A DNA stretch of 64,000 nt from a virus. Positions 23,298 through 33,380 of this stretch are shown piece after piece. The DNA is taken from positions 22,249 through 86,248 of IMG/VR virus record IMGVR_UViG_3300010883_024574, one strand, 5' to 3'. Position 1 is the stretch's first letter, and every line of letters starts with the position of its first letter. The notes under the pieces are model-generated. The model was not told where the DNA came from. It was given only the letters and a program-made list of their open reading frames with translations, and did no database searches. The translations under genes and the position numbers were made by a program.

Positions 23298-26200
23298 ATG
23301 GCTACGGATAGCGATGGCAAGCTTACAAAATTTGAATCCTCAGTTACAGTTGTTACTGCCGAATTAGCAAACTCTTTATTTGGAGGATTATACGGTACAA
23401 GCGAAGTGGCGTCGAAAGACACGTACCACCCACTCGCGCACGGACACGTGCATGATGGCGAACACATTGATGGTCACGCCTCTCCAGTAAGCCTGTCAGA
23501 GCCTTACCATATAAGAGGGGTCCTGGTTCATGACAACCTAGGTGATGATGCGGTGATGAAGAACAATGTTTTTGACTCTATCTACCAAGACGATGTCATC
23601 CCAGAGTACGAAGAAATAGGCGGTGAGATACGTTACTACCTTGACCTGAGATCTATTAGGTCAGACTTTATATTTAGAGAAGTACAGGACCCCGCAGGTG
23701 ATAGAGGCCTACTGTCGGGGGCTGAAAATAAACTTATAAGGCAACGCAAGCAGCATTGGGACGGAAGTGCGTGTGCTGATATAGCAGATATTTGGGAAGA
23801 CGCAGAACCTAATGGATATGACTTTGTCTTTGGATCAGAATCTCTTGAAGATTTAGATCTCTTGGGGGCTGGAGATAATAGATTTTTATTTGATAAATCA
23901 AAAGGAGCCTTTAGAGCAGGCGGGGTTGAGGGGACCAAGTGGGACAACGCTAACCGAGGAAACTACTCTGTAGCCTTTGGAAAAAATACTAAAGCATCTG
24001 GAAACAAATCAGCTGTTGGTGGAGGCGAAAACAATGAGGCATCTGGGATAGAGTCAACAGTCTCCGGCGGTGACTCAAACAAGGCAGAGGCAAGCAACTC
24101 CACCATTGGTGGTGGTCAGCAAAATGAAATAGACAATATGTCAACCGACTCCACCATTGGTGGAGGCACAACAAACATAATAGACAATGGATCATTATCC
24201 GCTACGATTGGTGGTGGATTTGTAAACAAGATAGATAGTGGATCGGTTTATTCTATCATCGGCGGGGGCTTTCAAAATAAGATAATTGATACAAGCGAAG
24301 TGGCATCGACAACACACTCTGTCGTTTCGGGAGGCGGTGATAATAAAATAGATAATGGCTCAACCCATTCCACCATCGGGGGCGGCACAACAAATACCAT
24401 AGATAATGCATCAATCGAGGCAGCTATTAGCGGTGGCAGCACAAACGTAATAGACAACGGATCATCAGGATCTTGTATCGGCGGTGGCAATAATAACACT
24501 ATAGACCTATCGGGTCTATCTACTCTTTCTGGCGGTCAGCACAACAAGATAGACGCGGCATCATCCTTTTCTGCGATAGCTGGAGGAGGGGGAGTGGCCG
24601 AGGCTGATGGTAATTATATTTCTGGTGCATTATCCTCTTTCATTGGAGGCGGCACAGGCAACACTATAACAGACGCAGGATCGGTTATTGGTGGAGGCAT
24701 TGATAACACGGCATCAGGCGGAGGCTCGACCGTAGGTGGTGGAGCAAACAATAGTGCCCTTGGAGATTACTCTGTTGTATCCGGTGGCGGCGGGGCGAAT
24801 CTTGCCGACAGAAACTCTGCATCATCCCCAGGCTCTTTCGTCGGCGGTGGCCGGTCGAATGATGCGCAGGGGAGTTATTCGGTTATTTGCGGCGGTGATA
24901 ACAACGAAGTAAGTAGCGACAGTTCCGTTATCGTCGGTGGAAATAATAATGATATAACTGGCAACTCTCAGTTCTCTATAATCGCCGGAGGAGGCGGAGC
25001 TGCCGGAGAGGGAAACGCTATAGGTGTTGAGTACATAACTACTTATAGCGGCCTACTCACAGCTCCGCCAACCCCATCTCCTGTTTCTGGAATATTTGGC
25101 GGGAAGAAGAACCGTGTTGTAGGCGGGCTTGATACAAGCGGCAATCCTGTTGGAGAATTTAACTTTATAATAGGCGGCTTACAAAATGGCATAGGCGCAG
25201 TAGAAGGGTCGGTTGAATCCTGTTACATATTAGGTGGTACGCAAAATGATATCATTGCAAGCCAGCCTGTTGGCTCTGTTATAAGAAACTCAATGATTGG
25301 AGTTGGTGATACTAATGTTTTAGCAACTGCAGGCGGTCTCGTTATAGACTATTGTGCAATTTTCTCTGGGTTAAGCAATCTAATAGAAGTGAAACAAAAC
25401 CCTGGCTCAGAGGCCTTATTTTGTACAATTTTAAACGGACACGAAAATAAAATTATAACTGCAGGACAGACCTCCTCGATAATTGGCGGCTCTAATAATG
25501 AGATCTCTTCTGCCTCAGGCGCCTTTTCATCTACTACAACAGCCACGTCAACAATTATTGGTGGCTATAAAAACAAAATAGATAGCTGTCATGGCTCTAT
25601 AATAGGCGGCGGTGGAACGCAGATAGATCCGCTGGGAAACCCCCTTCCGCCATATACTATTGCAGGTGGAAGCACTGGCAATGAAATAAACAATTCTCAT
25701 TATACTTCGATATTAGGAGGAAGTTCCAACAAGATAGATGAGCAGTCTCACTTTTCTACCATTTTATCTGGAGAAGATAATCTTATTACAAACCTCGCCA
25801 CATGGTCGAGCATCCCTTATGGATCAAAAAATATAGTTAAATCTTATGGAGGAACGAAAACAAGTCATGCTTCAGCAGCTGGCCTTGAAAGCTGCTCTTA
25901 TACTTTTGGGCAGGACTCTTTATCCTCTGGAAACTTTGATGTATTGGGAGATACATATCTTCAAACCTATGCTCCAAATCCAGCTATTGGGACGCCTGGA
26001 GTTTATGGGGGGAACACCCTCGTCGGAGAAACAGGTGGTGCTCAATCATTTATTTTAAATGCCTTTGGACATTGGCGGTATTTGGAACCTCATATTGTAG
26101 ATCCAGCAAGCTCTCCGAATTTCGGAGAATATGTTGCATACTTTGATGGCAACAGCGTTATGTTTCAGCCAAGAGAGAATTCTGTTTATAGCTTTAATTT

Positions 26201-26576
26201 GCATTGTGTTTTGAGTTTTACTGAGGCTGGCGCAGCAAATGTACATCATTTTATATCATTTGATTACAAGGGCGGCATATCTGTCGGCCACGATGGCGTC
26301 TTGAATGTGATGCATTATGGAGCAGGCCCCATCTTTGTCAACCATAACTCTAGTGCAGCAACCATATCTAATACTGCTGCTGCTGATTTTCAGGTAAGGT
26401 TTACACATGATTTTGCAGTACCAGTACATGAGGTTGCTCCAGGCGCCGCTATAGCTCTTTCTCCAATGGCAATTTGGGTGAAGAATACTTCAAACCCAGG
26501 CACTTGGACGGCATCGTCCTTATCTGTAAGGGCGGAGTTCGTAGAGTGCAGACTATATTATAGAGGCTTTATGTAA
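23298..26576 (+). CDS. Tail fibre/adhesin with repeated GGG-x2-N beta-solenoid, 1092 aa
   Basis: Probable virion fibre. Residues 1 to 110 form an N-terminal domain shared with the next gene (MATDSD-KLT, VTVVTAELANSL-GG-YG, GHVHDGEH-DGHAS, H-RG-L-H-NLG, IPEY-E-GGE-YYLDL) and are likely the attachment domain. Residues 230 to 860 contain dozens of units of the type 'ST-IGGG-x2-N-x-ID-x-GS', like the left-handed beta-roll head repeats of trimeric adhesins. The C-terminal 150 residues look like a globular receptor-binding tip. Trimerisation is expected. Its stop overlaps the next start as TAATG. Confidence 0.82.
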   Translation: MATDSDGKLTKFESSVTVVTAELANSLFGGLYGTSEVASKDTYHPLAHGHVHDGEHIDGHASPVSLSEPYHIRGVLVHDNLGDDAVMKNNVFDSIYQDDVIPEYEEIGGEIRYYLDLRSIRSDFIFREVQDPAGDRGLLSGAENKLIRQRKQHWDGSACADIADIWEDAEPNGYDFVFGSESLEDLDLLGAGDNRFLFDKSKGAFRAGGVEGTKWDNANRGNYSVAFGKNTKASGNKSAVGGGENNEASGIESTVSGGDSNKAEASNSTIGGGQQNEIDNMSTDSTIGGGTTNIIDNGSLSATIGGGFVNKIDSGSVYSIIGGGFQNKIIDTSEVASTTHSVVSGGGDNKIDNGSTHSTIGGGTTNTIDNASIEAAISGGSTNVIDNGSSGSCIGGGNNNTIDLSGLSTLSGGQHNKIDAASSFSAIAGGGGVAEADGNYISGALSSFIGGGTGNTITDAGSVIGGGIDNTASGGGSTVGGGANNSALGDYSVVSGGGGANLADRNSASSPGSFVGGGRSNDAQGSYSVICGGDNNEVSSDSSVIVGGNNNDITGNSQFSIIAGGGGAAGEGNAIGVEYITTYSGLLTAPPTPSPVSGIFGGKKNRVVGGLDTSGNPVGEFNFIIGGLQNGIGAVEGSVESCYILGGTQNDIIASQPVGSVIRNSMIGVGDTNVLATAGGLVIDYCAIFSGLSNLIEVKQNPGSEALFCTILNGHENKIITAGQTSSIIGGSNNEISSASGAFSSTTTATSTIIGGYKNKIDSCHGSIIGGGGTQIDPLGNPLPPYTIAGGSTGNEINNSHYTSILGGSSNKIDEQSHFSTILSGEDNLITNLATWSSIPYGSKNIVKSYGGTKTSHASAAGLESCSYTFGQDSLSSGNFDVLGDTYLQTYAPNPAIGTPGVYGGNTLVGETGGAQSFILNAFGHWRYLEPHIVDPASSPNFGEYVAYFDGNSVMFQPRENSVYSFNLHCVLSFTEAGAANVHHFISFDYKGGISVGHDGVLNVMHYGAGPIFVNHNSSAATISNTAAADFQVRFTHDFAVPVHEVAPGAAIALSPMAIWVKNTSNPGTWTASSLSVRAEFVECRLYYRGFM
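24000..25860 (+). repeat. Degenerate repeats encoding GGG-x2-N solenoid units
   Basis: The coding sequence repeats a theme near 40 to 55 bp ('GGTGGAGGC...AACAA...ATAGA-AA-GGATC') many times, for example at 24100, 24160, 24205, 24360 and 24475. The units are diverged, so this is a protein-structural repeat rather than a recent DNA expansion. Confidence 0.7.
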
Positions 26577-29500
26577 TGGCATCGGATAGTGATACAAAAC
26601 TGACCAGATATACATCAGCAGTAACCGTGATTACTGCAGATGTTATGAACGCCTTGTATGGTGGAGAGTATGGTTATAATACTATTGTGGACGAATATGA
26701 TCCCGTTATCTATGGGCATGTTCACGACGGAACACATGCAGATGGTCATGCATCAAAGGTGCTGTTAACTTCAGGGGCCCACGTCCGGGGCCATTTAGCA
26801 CACGAAAACCTTGGAGGACACGACGGATCAATTCCCGCTGTTCAGTTCAGCAACATACAGTGTTATCCAGAGAGTATATATGGAAGGCCATCGGAATATG
26901 CGGAACCATTCGCAATACCCGAGTATACAGAGGAAGGCGGAGAAAGATGTTATTACTTAGACCTTTCTATGACAATAGGTGGTGACGACACACATGTTCA
27001 ATACAATAAAGACGGCGAATTCGGCGGGGACTCTGGATTTATATATGACTATGAAAACGGAAGAGTTGGAATAGGCGAAGATAGCCCTAGTTACTCTTTG
27101 GACATAGGTCATCCAGAAGATGCTAAGCAGTTAAGAGTTAGAGGAGGCTGGGACGATAGTCTTGATAGTAATTCAAGAATAGTTTTAAATGATAGTAACT
27201 TTGGAATTGGAGCGGGACAGTATGGATCTGGAGGCAGCGAGGATGCAACTGTCATCTGGAGCTATGAAGGGGCAGGCAGAGGCATATTGTTCGCAAGCAC
27301 CCCGGCCTGGGGTTCTACATATACTTTTGAACAAATGAACCATAATATGTTCATAGCCGGAGATACAGGCCGAGTTGGAATAGGAACGGTTAAGCCTGAC
27401 TCGTTGTTTCATGTGTCGTCAAAAGCATCTGGAGAGGGAACGATTACTCTTTCTCAACATAATGATGACGTAGATGGACCAAGCTTTATCTTTGAAAAGG
27501 CAAGACTTGATCCATCAGACAATATTGCATCTGCTGCTCCCGGTGACTTTTTGGGGTCAGTTCAGTTTTATGGATACGATGGATCTGGCAATGATCTTTG
27601 GGCCGGAATATTCTCGTCAGTAGATGGGGTTCCGGCCTCCGGCACATCACGTCCATCTGATTTATCCTTTTGGACAACAGAGAATACAACGACTGACTTG
27701 TTGCAAAGAATGGTTATAAACAACGAAGGTAATGTTGGAATAAACGAAACCTCTCCAACTACGTTTTTACATATAACAGGAGATGGTGCAAATCCACCTG
27801 TTATAGTTGAAAACATGATAGCAGGATCAGGTACGGTTGTCGTATGGGACTCTGGAACAAATGAGTTTAAAGTAGACTCTACCATTGGATCAGATCAAAA
27901 TGTTTTTGATGATATAACCCTAACAAAGACGGGGACAGGCACATCGTCTGGCGGCCCAATAGTGGCCGATGATACATCAGATACGTTAACCTTGATAGCC
28001 GGAGACGGAATAGACTTAAGTGGGAATGCAGGCGCTGATAGTATCACGATAACATCCACCGCAATAGCCGTCCCCGGTGGGAACAATACAAACATTCAGT
28101 TTAATGACTCCGGATCATTCGGAGGAGATGATGGGTTCTATTATAACAAAACCCCTAGTGATCCGGTAGTCTCTATATTAAATACAGATCCAGAGAATGC
28201 AGGTGGCGGAAGAAAGACGGTGCTTTCTTTTGAGGGAACAGATAGCAGTGGAAATGAAGCTGCGCTTGCAAGCTTGCAGGCATCTCATGAGGGCGATCTG
28301 GCCGATAGCAAAGGTCAGCTTAATATTTTTGTTAATGATGGAGTCACCGGGCCGGAGCCTGTTATAAAGATTTCTAGCAATGGCTTTACTGGAATCGGAG
28401 CAGTCAACGACGGCGAGCCAGTAAGAAGATTGCATATAAAGCAGTATGAAGTTCCGCCATTAAGGATAAATGATCTCTCCTATGGAGAGGGCATAGTGAT
28501 GGTGTGGGATCCGAATTTAGGAGATGTATATGTCGACCCTACTGCTGGTAACATGTCGCCTCAACCAAGCAGTAAGGTCTGGCCTCCCCCGGCTATAGAC
28601 GGCGGCCCGACAGATGTTGTTTTTGACAAAAATGATTCAGGCGGAATCATTATTATTAAAGGCCCATGGAATGGCTCAGGTAAAGTGGTTCTGCCAAGCG
28701 TTCCGCCGTCAGCAGGGGAGGGAGGTTCGTGGGATAATGGTGACCATTTTTGGATAAAGAACTTTAGTAAAGATGTCGAAAATGAAAACTTTATCTCTAT
28801 TCAAATAAGCTCGGACAATGCGAACGATACTTTGGATGGAGATCAGTTTGATAACTCATTCACATTAGGCCCGAAACATACCGTTCATATATCTTGCTTA
28901 AAGCAAGAGGGTTCTCAGATTAATCAATGGATTATAATTTCTCACTATCATCCGTTTGAGCAACAGGAGCAGGCCAACGATAACAGCCCGCCTGTAGCGG
29001 AAATAGCAGGGGAGTACTCGGGTGGGGATAATGAGCCCACAGTTCAGGTTACAGGTGGGGATACGATTTTGGCAGGAACCGTTGTAACTATAGATGGATC
29101 AAACTCATATGATATGGATATAGATCCATTGACATATATATGGTCTGGAACTGTAGATGGAGGCGTAATAATCATGCCAGGCCCTGATGTTGTAAATTTT
29201 GAGATTGATACAACAGAAGTTGCAGGCTCTACGCTGACTGTTGGGTTAAAAGTTAATGACGGATCTGTAGACAGCCCAGAGGTGTTTTTAACCTTTGATG
29301 TGGTTGCGAATCAGAAACCGGTAATTACACTGATTGGTTCTTCGCCGCTTGAGCTAGATGCCGGAAGTCTAGATATATATACAGATGATGGAGCAACCGC
29401 TTATGATGATATAGACGGAGATATATCTGCAGACATTGTGGTTTCCGGAGATATCGTGAATATGGATTCGGTTGGACAATATATAATTAATTACAACGTA

Positions 29501-31414
29501 ACGGACTCTATGGGTCTGTCAGCAGATACTGTATCTAGAGTTGTTAATATAAATGCTGTAAACCAGAAGCCTGTTGCTGCTTTGTATGTAAGCAGCGCAG
29601 AGCCGTACTCAACCCCCATTTCTAACTCTTTAAGCGCTGACTCAATATACTTAAACGGAGAGGGAAGTAGCGATCCAAACGGAGATTCTATTGTAACTTA
29701 TTCTTTCAGCGAGCAAGTCGATGGATCATACAATACTCTTCTAGAGAGTTCAAATGACAAAGTGCCGATTGGCTCTCCAGGCGGAGGAACGCATACTTTT
29801 AGACTTATAGTTAATGATGGAAATCTAGATAGCGATCCTGTTTATGCCTCTCTAACAGTTAATCACAGACCCGTAGCTGTAGCAACAGGAGATGCCTCTG
29901 GCACAGTTGGGCAGGCCGTGAGTTTGGATGGCTCTTCTAGTTATGATAACGATAATGAAGACACCCTTACTTATGAGTGGAGCTTTGTAAGCAAGCCTGC
30001 TCAATCTAATCTTACCGACGTGAATTCGCCAAATAGCGAAACTCCATCATTTACTCCGGACGCTTCTGGCGACTATACCGTTAGGTTAATTGTAAGTGAT
30101 AGCAAGGAATATAGTTTGCAGGATACTGTCGATACCACGGTATCTGAAGCGAATCAAGCACCGGATGTTACGGTAACGCTTAATGACGGAAATGTTTATG
30201 AGGTAGGAGAGAACATCGTTGTTCATGCAGATGCAAGCGATACAGATGGTTTCTTGGTTTCTTATAACTGGTATTTGCCATCAGATGAGGCTGGGTACCC
30301 AGTAGGTTCAAACCCACAGTTAACTGATAGCGGTGGTAGCTTCTCAGGCGACACTCAAGTGGAGGCCTTTCAAACTACGTTCACCACAGATATGGCCGGA
30401 ACTTACAAGGTTAGAGCAAGAGTCTATGATGGAGAGTTTTATAAAAATGATGATGTAATGTTTACAATGGCTGCTGCAAATGTAGGCCCCTCCGTTTCTA
30501 TCACCAGTGTGGCAGGTGATTTGTTTACAGATAGCACAATAACACTAACCTCTGTAGCATCAGATGACGACGGAACTATAGAGTCTTATCTATGGACCGT
30601 AGAGTCTGCTGCAGACGGGGGCGGTAACTCAATAGGCGTAGATACATACTCGTTTGTTGACAATTCTGTTTCGGAATCTAGCTTTATAGCAACCATATCT
30701 GGAACTTATAAGATTAGGGTAACGGTTCAGGATGATGACAGTGCAAGCGCCTATGATGAGACAAATGTAGAGATTGCTCAAGCTGCAGCAAACACCCTTC
30801 CAGCTGCGGTTGTAACACAGATATCTGTTACCACTGAGCAGGGGCAGGGGTGGGGGATAGATCTGGACTCCTTCTTGCCCGATAATGATATGATTCAGGC
30901 TTTTGACTTAGTTCCAACTTATGACTTCGTCGGAGGAGATGGTGATCCAGACGTTCCGAACATGGGCTTTGATTTCTCTGAAGCCGAGTTGCCCCCTAAT
31001 GCTGAAGACTTTTATAATACAACCATTGGAAAGAATGATTATATATTCTTATGGGGAGGTAAGTCATCCGATGCAGAGGATACTGGAGGCGACTATGATT
31101 GGCAAGATCTTAGCTTTGAATTAACATACAATTGGAAATTTACGCAAGTCCCAGCAGGCTCCGTGTACGAACCATACGTAGGAACTGATAACCCTACAAT
31201 ATCAGGGGTTGGTGCGCCTGTCTGGTATAATGGTATGTATGTTTTCCCGGTCGAAAATAGAAGCCCCATATTAAAATTCCGACCAGACCGGGTAGGATCT
31301 TATAAGATGCAGTTGACAATTGAAGATTCTTCAGGGGGAGTCGATAAGTTTATTTGCTGGATCTTCGTATACACTCAGCCAGGGCTGCCAATTTCCGTTC
31401 CCCAACTTCCCTAG
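26576..31414 (+). CDS. Tail fibre with PKD/Ig-like domains, 1612 aa
   Basis: Second long fibre. Residues 1 to 130 are paralogous to the N-terminus of the preceding fibre, including the His-rich GHVHDGTHADGHAS. Residues 140 to 160 and again near 505 hold the phage-fibre motif VQYNKDGEFGGDSGF / IQFNDSGSFGGDDGF, each followed by beta-rich segments (RVGIGEDSP). From about residue 800, at least six PKD/Ig/cadherin-like domains follow, each opening with N-x-x-P (near 801, 912, 995, 1095, 1194, 1302 and 1405) and containing DGS-SYD or DA-D patterns; the second resembles the DUF5011 type. Such domains give length and glycan or protein adhesion. No enzyme motif was seen. Confidence 0.8.
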   Translation: MASDSDTKLTRYTSAVTVITADVMNALYGGEYGYNTIVDEYDPVIYGHVHDGTHADGHASKVLLTSGAHVRGHLAHENLGGHDGSIPAVQFSNIQCYPESIYGRPSEYAEPFAIPEYTEEGGERCYYLDLSMTIGGDDTHVQYNKDGEFGGDSGFIYDYENGRVGIGEDSPSYSLDIGHPEDAKQLRVRGGWDDSLDSNSRIVLNDSNFGIGAGQYGSGGSEDATVIWSYEGAGRGILFASTPAWGSTYTFEQMNHNMFIAGDTGRVGIGTVKPDSLFHVSSKASGEGTITLSQHNDDVDGPSFIFEKARLDPSDNIASAAPGDFLGSVQFYGYDGSGNDLWAGIFSSVDGVPASGTSRPSDLSFWTTENTTTDLLQRMVINNEGNVGINETSPTTFLHITGDGANPPVIVENMIAGSGTVVVWDSGTNEFKVDSTIGSDQNVFDDITLTKTGTGTSSGGPIVADDTSDTLTLIAGDGIDLSGNAGADSITITSTAIAVPGGNNTNIQFNDSGSFGGDDGFYYNKTPSDPVVSILNTDPENAGGGRKTVLSFEGTDSSGNEAALASLQASHEGDLADSKGQLNIFVNDGVTGPEPVIKISSNGFTGIGAVNDGEPVRRLHIKQYEVPPLRINDLSYGEGIVMVWDPNLGDVYVDPTAGNMSPQPSSKVWPPPAIDGGPTDVVFDKNDSGGIIIIKGPWNGSGKVVLPSVPPSAGEGGSWDNGDHFWIKNFSKDVENENFISIQISSDNANDTLDGDQFDNSFTLGPKHTVHISCLKQEGSQINQWIIISHYHPFEQQEQANDNSPPVAEIAGEYSGGDNEPTVQVTGGDTILAGTVVTIDGSNSYDMDIDPLTYIWSGTVDGGVIIMPGPDVVNFEIDTTEVAGSTLTVGLKVNDGSVDSPEVFLTFDVVANQKPVITLIGSSPLELDAGSLDIYTDDGATAYDDIDGDISADIVVSGDIVNMDSVGQYIINYNVTDSMGLSADTVSRVVNINAVNQKPVAALYVSSAEPYSTPISNSLSADSIYLNGEGSSDPNGDSIVTYSFSEQVDGSYNTLLESSNDKVPIGSPGGGTHTFRLIVNDGNLDSDPVYASLTVNHRPVAVATGDASGTVGQAVSLDGSSSYDNDNEDTLTYEWSFVSKPAQSNLTDVNSPNSETPSFTPDASGDYTVRLIVSDSKEYSLQDTVDTTVSEANQAPDVTVTLNDGNVYEVGENIVVHADASDTDGFLVSYNWYLPSDEAGYPVGSNPQLTDSGGSFSGDTQVEAFQTTFTTDMAGTYKVRARVYDGEFYKNDDVMFTMAAANVGPSVSITSVAGDLFTDSTITLTSVASDDDGTIESYLWTVESAADGGGNSIGVDTYSFVDNSVSESSFIATISGTYKIRVTVQDDDSASAYDETNVEIAQAAANTLPAAVVTQISVTTEQGQGWGIDLDSFLPDNDMIQAFDLVPTYDFVGGDGDPDVPNMGFDFSEAELPPNAEDFYNTTIGKNDYIFLWGGKSSDAEDTGGDYDWQDLSFELTYNWKFTQVPAGSVYEPYVGTDNPTISGVGAPVWYNGMYVFPVENRSPILKFRPDRVGSYKMQLTIEDSSGGVDKFICWIFVYTQPGLPISVPQLP

Positions 31415-31432
31415 TTGAAAACAAGGTTTTAA

Positions 31433-31786
31433 ATGAATGCTTATATTTTATTGGGATGTAATGGGTTTACAGATGCAAGCAGCTTTAAATACTGCAGTTC
31501 TGCTTTAAACCCAATAGTTGACCTATCAATGTTAGATTCAGGGGATCAAGATAAGGTTGCTAATTTTTTAGACAATGCCTGTGGATTGCTTGTCGCGCCT
31601 TGTTACGATTACAATAAATGCATTAATATTGTTAATTTTTTATACCGGCAATTTAGTATTATAGACGAAGACGGGCTGCATAGAATACAGGGGTTTTTAA
31701 AGATGCACAGAAGATGCGGCCTGTATATTATGTTAACTTCAAAAGAGGATTATAATGAGCGATGTGAAGCTTCCGAGCAACAATAA
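31433..31786 (+). CDS. Hypothetical protein, 117 aa
   Basis: Not recognised. ATG with AAGG upstream, 18 bp after the fibre stop. Cys-rich for its length (seven or more Cys, including MHRRCGLY), but without a regular Cys-x2-Cys pair. A compact alpha/beta protein is likely. Its 3' end overlaps the next gene by 32 bp. Confidence 0.5.
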   Translation: MNAYILLGCNGFTDASSFKYCSSALNPIVDLSMLDSGDQDKVANFLDNACGLLVAPCYDYNKCINIVNFLYRQFSIIDEDGLHRIQGFLKMHRRCGLYIMLTSKEDYNERCEASEQQ

Positions 31787-32105
31787 GTATATGGATTCTA
31801 AAAAGCACGAGAAAAATAATATAGAAAATGCTTTCAATGATTTTAAGAAATTGTTAGCAGACAAGACTCACCCCGATAATCAAACTCCAGCTTATCACAA
31901 CAATGTGGTATCTACTCTCAACAGGCTACTTGTGTCTGCGGATGAATTAGATGGAGTAAACCCTGGAGAGGGAATTTTTGGATTAATAGTTTTGGCCCTT
32001 AGGTCTTGTTTGAAGTTAAGCGATGACAATGTAAAACTAGAAGTAGAATTGAGAGACTTAAGGCTGGAAATAAATAGGCTTAAGAAAAATCAGAAGGCAA
32101 GATGA
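31755..32105 (+). CDS. Hypothetical protein with C-terminal coiled coil, 116 aa
   Basis: Not recognised. AGGA precedes the ATG. The N-terminus is polar; residues 85 to 112 (LKLEVELRDLRLEINRLKKNQ) form a leucine-heptad coiled coil. It overlaps both neighbours, suggesting an operon with the FtsK-like gene. Confidence 0.5.
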   Translation: MSDVKLPSNNKYMDSKKHEKNNIENAFNDFKKLLADKTHPDNQTPAYHNNVVSTLNRLLVSADELDGVNPGEGIFGLIVLALRSCLKLSDDNVKLEVELRDLRLEINRLKKNQKAR

Positions 32106-32320
32106 CATTTAAGAATAAGGTTATAAATCTTATTTTAGATCGAATATCAGAAACCAATAAAGATATAAGATATCTGGAAGATCAATCTAAGAAATATTCT
32201 GTTGCTCCAGGCTCCAACGGTGTCTATACTGGTATGGTAGGACGCCGCGAGGCCCTGCAGGACTTGTTGTCTGAAATAAGGAGCATTAATGAAAACGAGC
32301 GAAATAATAGAGATATTTGA
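32102..32320 (+). CDS. Hypothetical protein, 72 aa
   Basis: Not recognised. ATGA overlap with the preceding stop and a 32-bp overlap with the FtsK-like gene. Two helices joined by a Gly-rich turn (APGSNGVYTGMVGRR). The pattern is like small helical adaptor proteins of phages. Confidence 0.45.
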   Translation: MTFKNKVINLILDRISETNKDIRYLEDQSKKYSVAPGSNGVYTGMVGRREALQDLLSEIRSINENERNNRDI

Positions 32321-33380
32321 GCCAAAGAAGGAAGAAAAACTCTTTGGACTGCTTAAGTCGTTTGGAATAAAGGCCGACTCTGTTAAGTTAGAGGAGAAGA
32401 GGTTTTTTGATATATATGACGTGAAGCTCGCCAGTGGCGTAAGGTCTTCAAGGCTCGATAGGGTTTTGGTCGATATAGGGATGGCTATGTCGTCTCATGC
32501 TCATCCTAGTGGATTCCCAATTATGAAGGATGGGATCTACAGACTAGAGATGCAAAGAGAGGAGATAAGGTCGCCTACTTTTCAACAGGTTTATAATTCT
32601 TTTCCAAAAAGTTATTACGCACCTGTCGCCTTAGGAGTAGACTCTCTTGGGGAGTTTGTGTCTATAGATCTAAATGTCTTGCCAAACCTTTTGGTCGGAG
32701 GAACAACAGGCTCTGGGAAGAGCGTGCTTCTTCATAGCTTTGTTTTGTCCCTGATAGGTTCAGACGCATTACTGTACCTGATAGACCCTAAGATGGTAGA
32801 GTTCGGGGTTTATGCTGGCTTCTCCTCTGTTAAGTCAATAGTTAATTCAGCAGATGACGCAGAGCTTCTTATAGAAGAGGTCAGAACAATCATGGAGGCA
32901 AGATTTTCTCAGCTGCAAAAACATGGATGCAGAAATGCTGTTGAATATAACAAAAGAGTTACATCAAAAAGCAGGATGCGCCCGGTTGTAATAATTGTAG
33001 ATGAATGGGCGGACATAGTGTTACAGAACAAAGAGGTTCAGAAATCCTTATGTTTGGTTGCCCAAAAAGGGCGAGCTGCAGGTGTATCGATAATATTGGC
33101 AACACAAAGACCTTCTTGCAGAGTAATATCTGGCCTAGTTAAGGCTAACTTCTCTGGAAGAATTGCGTTAAAAGTTGCGTCTGCAGTTGATAGTAGAGTT
33201 ATTCTAGATCAACGTGGAGCAGAGAAGATAACAGATGTTGGGACGGGCTTGTATTTGGACGGGACATTGTCGAAACCAAAGCTGTTTCGAGCGCCATATA
33301 TAGGCGACATTCAAAGAGAATTAAATATTATAAAACCAATAGCTAAAAAGAGATCATTTTGGAATAGGCTGTTATCTTGA
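32289..33380 (+). CDS. Soluble FtsK/SpoIIIE-like DNA translocase
   Basis: 363-aa RecA-fold motor. Walker A is GGTTGSGKS (about residues 137 to 145), Walker B VVIIVDEWADI, then the FtsK-type LVAQKGRAAGVSIILATQRPSCRVISGLVKANFSGRIALKVAS and DQRGAEKITDVGTGLYLDG. DPKMVEFGVYAGF after Walker A is also FtsK-like. The membrane domain and the DNA-recognising gamma domain are absent, so it resembles the motor core alone. Possible roles are moving phage DNA, stripping proteins, or resolving concatemers next to the SbcCD homologues. ATG with AAGGAG upstream. Confidence 0.88.
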   Translation: MKTSEIIEIFEPKKEEKLFGLLKSFGIKADSVKLEEKRFFDIYDVKLASGVRSSRLDRVLVDIGMAMSSHAHPSGFPIMKDGIYRLEMQREEIRSPTFQQVYNSFPKSYYAPVALGVDSLGEFVSIDLNVLPNLLVGGTTGSGKSVLLHSFVLSLIGSDALLYLIDPKMVEFGVYAGFSSVKSIVNSADDAELLIEEVRTIMEARFSQLQKHGCRNAVEYNKRVTSKSRMRPVVIIVDEWADIVLQNKEVQKSLCLVAQKGRAAGVSIILATQRPSCRVISGLVKANFSGRIALKVASAVDSRVILDQRGAEKITDVGTGLYLDGTLSKPKLFRAPYIGDIQRELNIIKPIAKKRSFWNRLLS

